Assembly: GCF_014201825.1 (NCBI RefSeq)
Contig: NZ_JACHFJ010000013.1
Coordinates: forward strand, 1 to 64,000
DNA length: 64,000 nucleotides
Direction of reading: 5' to 3'
From: Acidocella aromatica
Lineage (GTDB): Bacteria > Pseudomonadota > Alphaproteobacteria > Acetobacterales > Acetobacteraceae
Below, in pieces: positions 62,416 through 64,000 of this stretch. A model generated the notes under the pieces. That model saw nothing but the letters and a program-made list of their open reading frames with translations. It was not told the DNA's origin and made no database searches. The stretch's first letter is position 1, and the number at the start of each line of letters is the position of its first letter. A program made the position numbers and the translations under genes.

Positions 62416-63364
62416 CCCCCCCCTTGTCGCCGTAACCGGCGCAACGGGGTTTCTCGGCCTGCATCTGGTAACGGCCCTCGCCAAGGCGGGGGCCAATATC
62501 CGTATTCTGGTGCGGCGCGACCCGGCGCATGAAGCCTGGAAAGGCTTAAGTTTCGAGACGATCCGAGGCAGTTTGGAGGATGAGACCGCCCTCACCCGGC
62601 TGACCAAGGGCGCAGATGCCGTCATCCATGCCGCCGGGCTGATCAAGGCGCTAGACCGCGCCACTTTCCTTCGCGCCAACCGCGACGGCACTGCGCGAGT
62701 GACCCGCATGGCACGGCAGCACGCCCCAGGGGCGCGATTCATCCTCATCTCTTCCCTCGCCGCGCGGGAGCCGCAGCTTTCCTCCTACGCCTTCAGCAAG
62801 CGCGCCGCCGAGGACACAGCATGGCAGGTATACCAAGATGCGCCGGAGCGGCTCGTGATCGTCCGCCCCCCCGCTATTTACGGCCCGTGGGACCGCGAAA
62901 CCCTGGCAATCTTCAAATCCGCGCGCTTTCCCATCGTCCCGCTGGCAAGTCAGAGCCGTGTAGCAACAATCCACGTCTCCGACGCCGCCGAAGCCATTGC
63001 GCGACTCGCGCTGGGGGCTGGTGAAGCTGGGCTCTATGCCCTCGCCGATGACCACCCGGAAGGGTATCCGATGACGGAGCTACTGGCTGAGGCAGCGCGC
63101 GCCATGGGCCGGGGGCAGCCCCGGTTCCTGCCACTTCCGGCGCGCATCACCCGGCTAGCTGGCCGGGCCTCGGGTGCTTGGGGCCGGCTGCGCGGTCAGG
63201 CTCCGGTGTTCACGGCAGAAAAGGCCGAGGAGATCCTGCATCCCGATTGGTCGGTGAGCGCCGCCGAGCTGCTGCCTGCTTATGTGCACGAGCCCCGCCT
63301 CGGTCTGGCCGAAGGGTTTGGACAGACCGCCGCTTGGTACAAGGCAAAAGGCTGGCTAAAATAA
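62378..63364 (+). CDS. NAD-dependent epimerase/dehydratase-type reductase, probable ceramide reductase (start disrupted)
   Basis: An extended SDR: TGATGFLGLHLVTAL (NAD(P) loop), VIHAAGLIKAL, LISSLAA (Ser), and the catalytic pair YAFSK; C-terminal DWSVSAAELLPAYVHEPRLG. It corresponds to the reductase (CerR) that reduces 3-ketoceramide in Caulobacter. The natural start would be ATG at 62412, coupled to the ligase stop, giving MTPPLVAVTGATG, but the C8 run at 62416-62423 is one base short: the ATG frame hits TAA after seven codons. The in-frame alternative is GTG at 62378 without a visible ribosome-binding site, which would add about 13 Pro/Arg-rich residues. Hence sequence error, phase variation or atypical start. 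Confidence 0.8.
   Translation: MPSSRPRPPTRHDPPLVAVTGATGFLGLHLVTALAKAGANIRILVRRDPAHEAWKGLSFETIRGSLEDETALTRLTKGADAVIHAAGLIKALDRATFLRANRDGTARVTRMARQHAPGARFILISSLAAREPQLSSYAFSKRAAEDTAWQVYQDAPERLVIVRPPAIYGPWDRETLAIFKSARFPIVPLASQSRVATIHVSDAAEAIARLALGAGEAGLYALADDHPEGYPMTELLAEAARAMGRGQPRFLPLPARITRLAGRASGAWGRLRGQAPVFTAEKAEEILHPDWSVSAAELLPAYVHEPRLGLAEGFGQTAAWYKAKGWLK
62416..62423 (+). repeat. Homopolymeric C8 tract at the reductase start
   Basis: Eight cytosines four bases after the A of ATG 62412. A C9 tract would bring that ATG into frame with the reductase. Confidence 0.7.
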
Positions 63365-63394
63365 AAGGTGCCGCCTTTGAAAAAAAGCGGCACC
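63361..63394. terminator. Intrinsic terminator between convergent reductase and ceramide synthase genes
   Basis: GGTGCCGC (63367-63374), 12-base A/T-rich loop, GCGGCACC (63387-63394); on the minus strand it is followed by TTTTAT (63366-63361). It best serves the minus-strand gene but can work both ways. Confidence 0.8.
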
Positions 63395-63413
63395 CAAAAA
63401 CTTTTATTCGTGA

Positions 63414-64000
63414 TTACAGAGGCTTTTCGTAGATCCGGTAGGTCTTGTAGGCCTCCGACCCCAGACTCTCATTCATTCGCCGCATCGGGAAATTGTCCTC
63501 AAGAATCCAAGACAGCTCGATATGGGTGAAGCCTTTTTTCAGCCCCTCGCGGCGCACGGCATCCACCATCAGGAAGGGCAGCAAACTGCCGATCATGTCC
63601 TGCGCGGCCGTGCGGCGAACGCCCATCAGCGGCACGCGGGCCGTCTTCAGCCCCTTCACCTTCAGGCGCCACAACAGCTTGGCCCAGCCAAAGGGCAGCA
63701 ACTTGCCGTTCAGCCCGCGAATCGCCTCGTTGAGGTTGGGCAACGCGATGAGGAAGCCCACCGGCTCGCCATTGCGTTCCACCACGCTGGTCAAACGCGG
63801 GTCGAGCAGCGGCTTCAGCGATTTGGCGAGATAATCCGTCTCCGTCTCGGTCAGCGGCACGAAGCCCCAGTTACTCGCCCAGGCATCGTTGAAGATGCTG
63901 GTGACGGTGCGGATTTCCTCATTATAGCGCTTGAAGTCGATCTGTCGGACAGTCAGGTCCTTGGGCAATGGACGGTCGAGCAGGCGGCGCACGCTGGCGG
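63414..64000 (-). CDS. GNAT-like N-acyltransferase, probable bacterial ceramide synthase (5' end outside window)
   Basis: The last 195 codons of a protein that runs off the window edge; the frame is still open at 64000. Visible: VRQIDFKRYNEEIRTVTSIFNDAWASNWGFVPLTETE, RNGEPVGFLIALPNLNEA, and the C-terminal HIELSWILEDNFPMRRMNESLG, with YKTYRIYEKPL at the end. This is the YghO-like acyltransferase group that includes the Caulobacter bCerS enzyme, which N-acylates 3-ketosphinganine. Relatives have about 370-390 residues, so roughly half is missing. Being convergent with the probable reductase gene supports this reading. Confidence 0.8.
   Translation of the reverse strand, partial: ASVRRLLDRPLPKDLTVRQIDFKRYNEEIRTVTSIFNDAWASNWGFVPLTETETDYLAKSLKPLLDPRLTSVVERNGEPVGFLIALPNLNEAIRGLNGKLLPFGWAKLLWRLKVKGLKTARVPLMGVRRTAAQDMIGSLLPFLMVDAVRREGLKKGFTHIELSWILEDNFPMRRMNESLGSEAYKTYRIYEKPL

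Overview
The window is about 64 kb of high-GC bacterial chromosome. It is densely packed, with many ATGA/GTGA overlaps, no rRNA, no CRISPR and no recognisable insertion sequence. Gene content points to an alphaproteobacterium, most likely of the Acetobacteraceae (an Acidocella/Acidiphilium-like acidophile is my guess, not proven). The signs are rpsU divergent from a def-COQ9 pair, an SspB-alpha-like ClpXP adaptor, a Fur protein without CxxC pairs, an NrtR/NadQ-like regulator beside nadABC, and ceramide genes of the Caulobacter type.

Layout. 1-4.2 kb: etfB (cut by the edge), an aminotransferase, a degenerate gamma-glutamyltransferase-like lipoprotein, COQ9, peptide deformylase and divergent rpsU. 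4.2-8.3 kb: TusA-like protein, Fur coupled to the ornithine-lipid acyltransferase OlsB, SspB, class I fumarase and a VOC protein. 8.4-12.0 kb: an overlapping queuosine operon queA-tgt-queF-queG. 12.0-13.4 kb: a strongly AT-rich gap followed by a glycine-zipper lipoprotein and an exported coiled-coil protein. 13.5-16.6 kb: accD-folC and a Tat-exported acid-phosphatase-like enzyme, ending in an inverted pair of REP-like palindromes around a 20-bp-stem terminator. 16.8-23.6 kb: phosphomannomutase, galU, and a coupled trio of alpha/beta hydrolase, membrane spermidine-synthase-like protein and exported isoaspartyl methyltransferase. 23.6-30.6 kb: the rimP-nusA-rnpM-infB-rbfA-sua5 operon with a leader attenuator. 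30.6-32.6 kb: glnB-glnA with a sigma-54-like promoter. 32.8-38.2 kb: aminotransferase, tRNA-His, OmpA, host-attachment protein, and a kinase/phospho-lyase fusion. 38.2-42.4 kb: nadABC with a double palindromic operator and its likely regulator. 42.4-47.6 kb: a YbhGFSR/RbbA-type ABC exporter operon.

The most interesting part is 47.8-64 kb. It carries all five genes reported as needed for ceramide synthesis in Caulobacter: serine palmitoyltransferase, its acyl carrier protein, an acyl-AMP ligase/acyl-ACP synthetase, an SDR ceramide reductase and a GNAT-like ceramide synthase. Among them lies an operon of inositol-phosphate synthase, a sugar-phosphate (probably inositol-phosphate) cytidylyltransferase and a CDP-alcohol phosphotransferase, which together predict CDP-inositol-dependent synthesis of inositol phosphoceramide. 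A GT32 glycosyltransferase, two GT4 glycosyltransferases, a PIG-L-type de-N-acetylase and a Wzx-like flippase suggest the headgroup is glycosylated, giving a bacterial analogue of eukaryotic glycosyl inositol phosphoceramides. An LptF/LptG pair inside the cluster is a candidate exporter to the outer membrane. The reductase reading frame begins at a C8 tract that puts the natural ATG out of frame: either a sequence error, an unusual GTG start, or a phase-variable switch.
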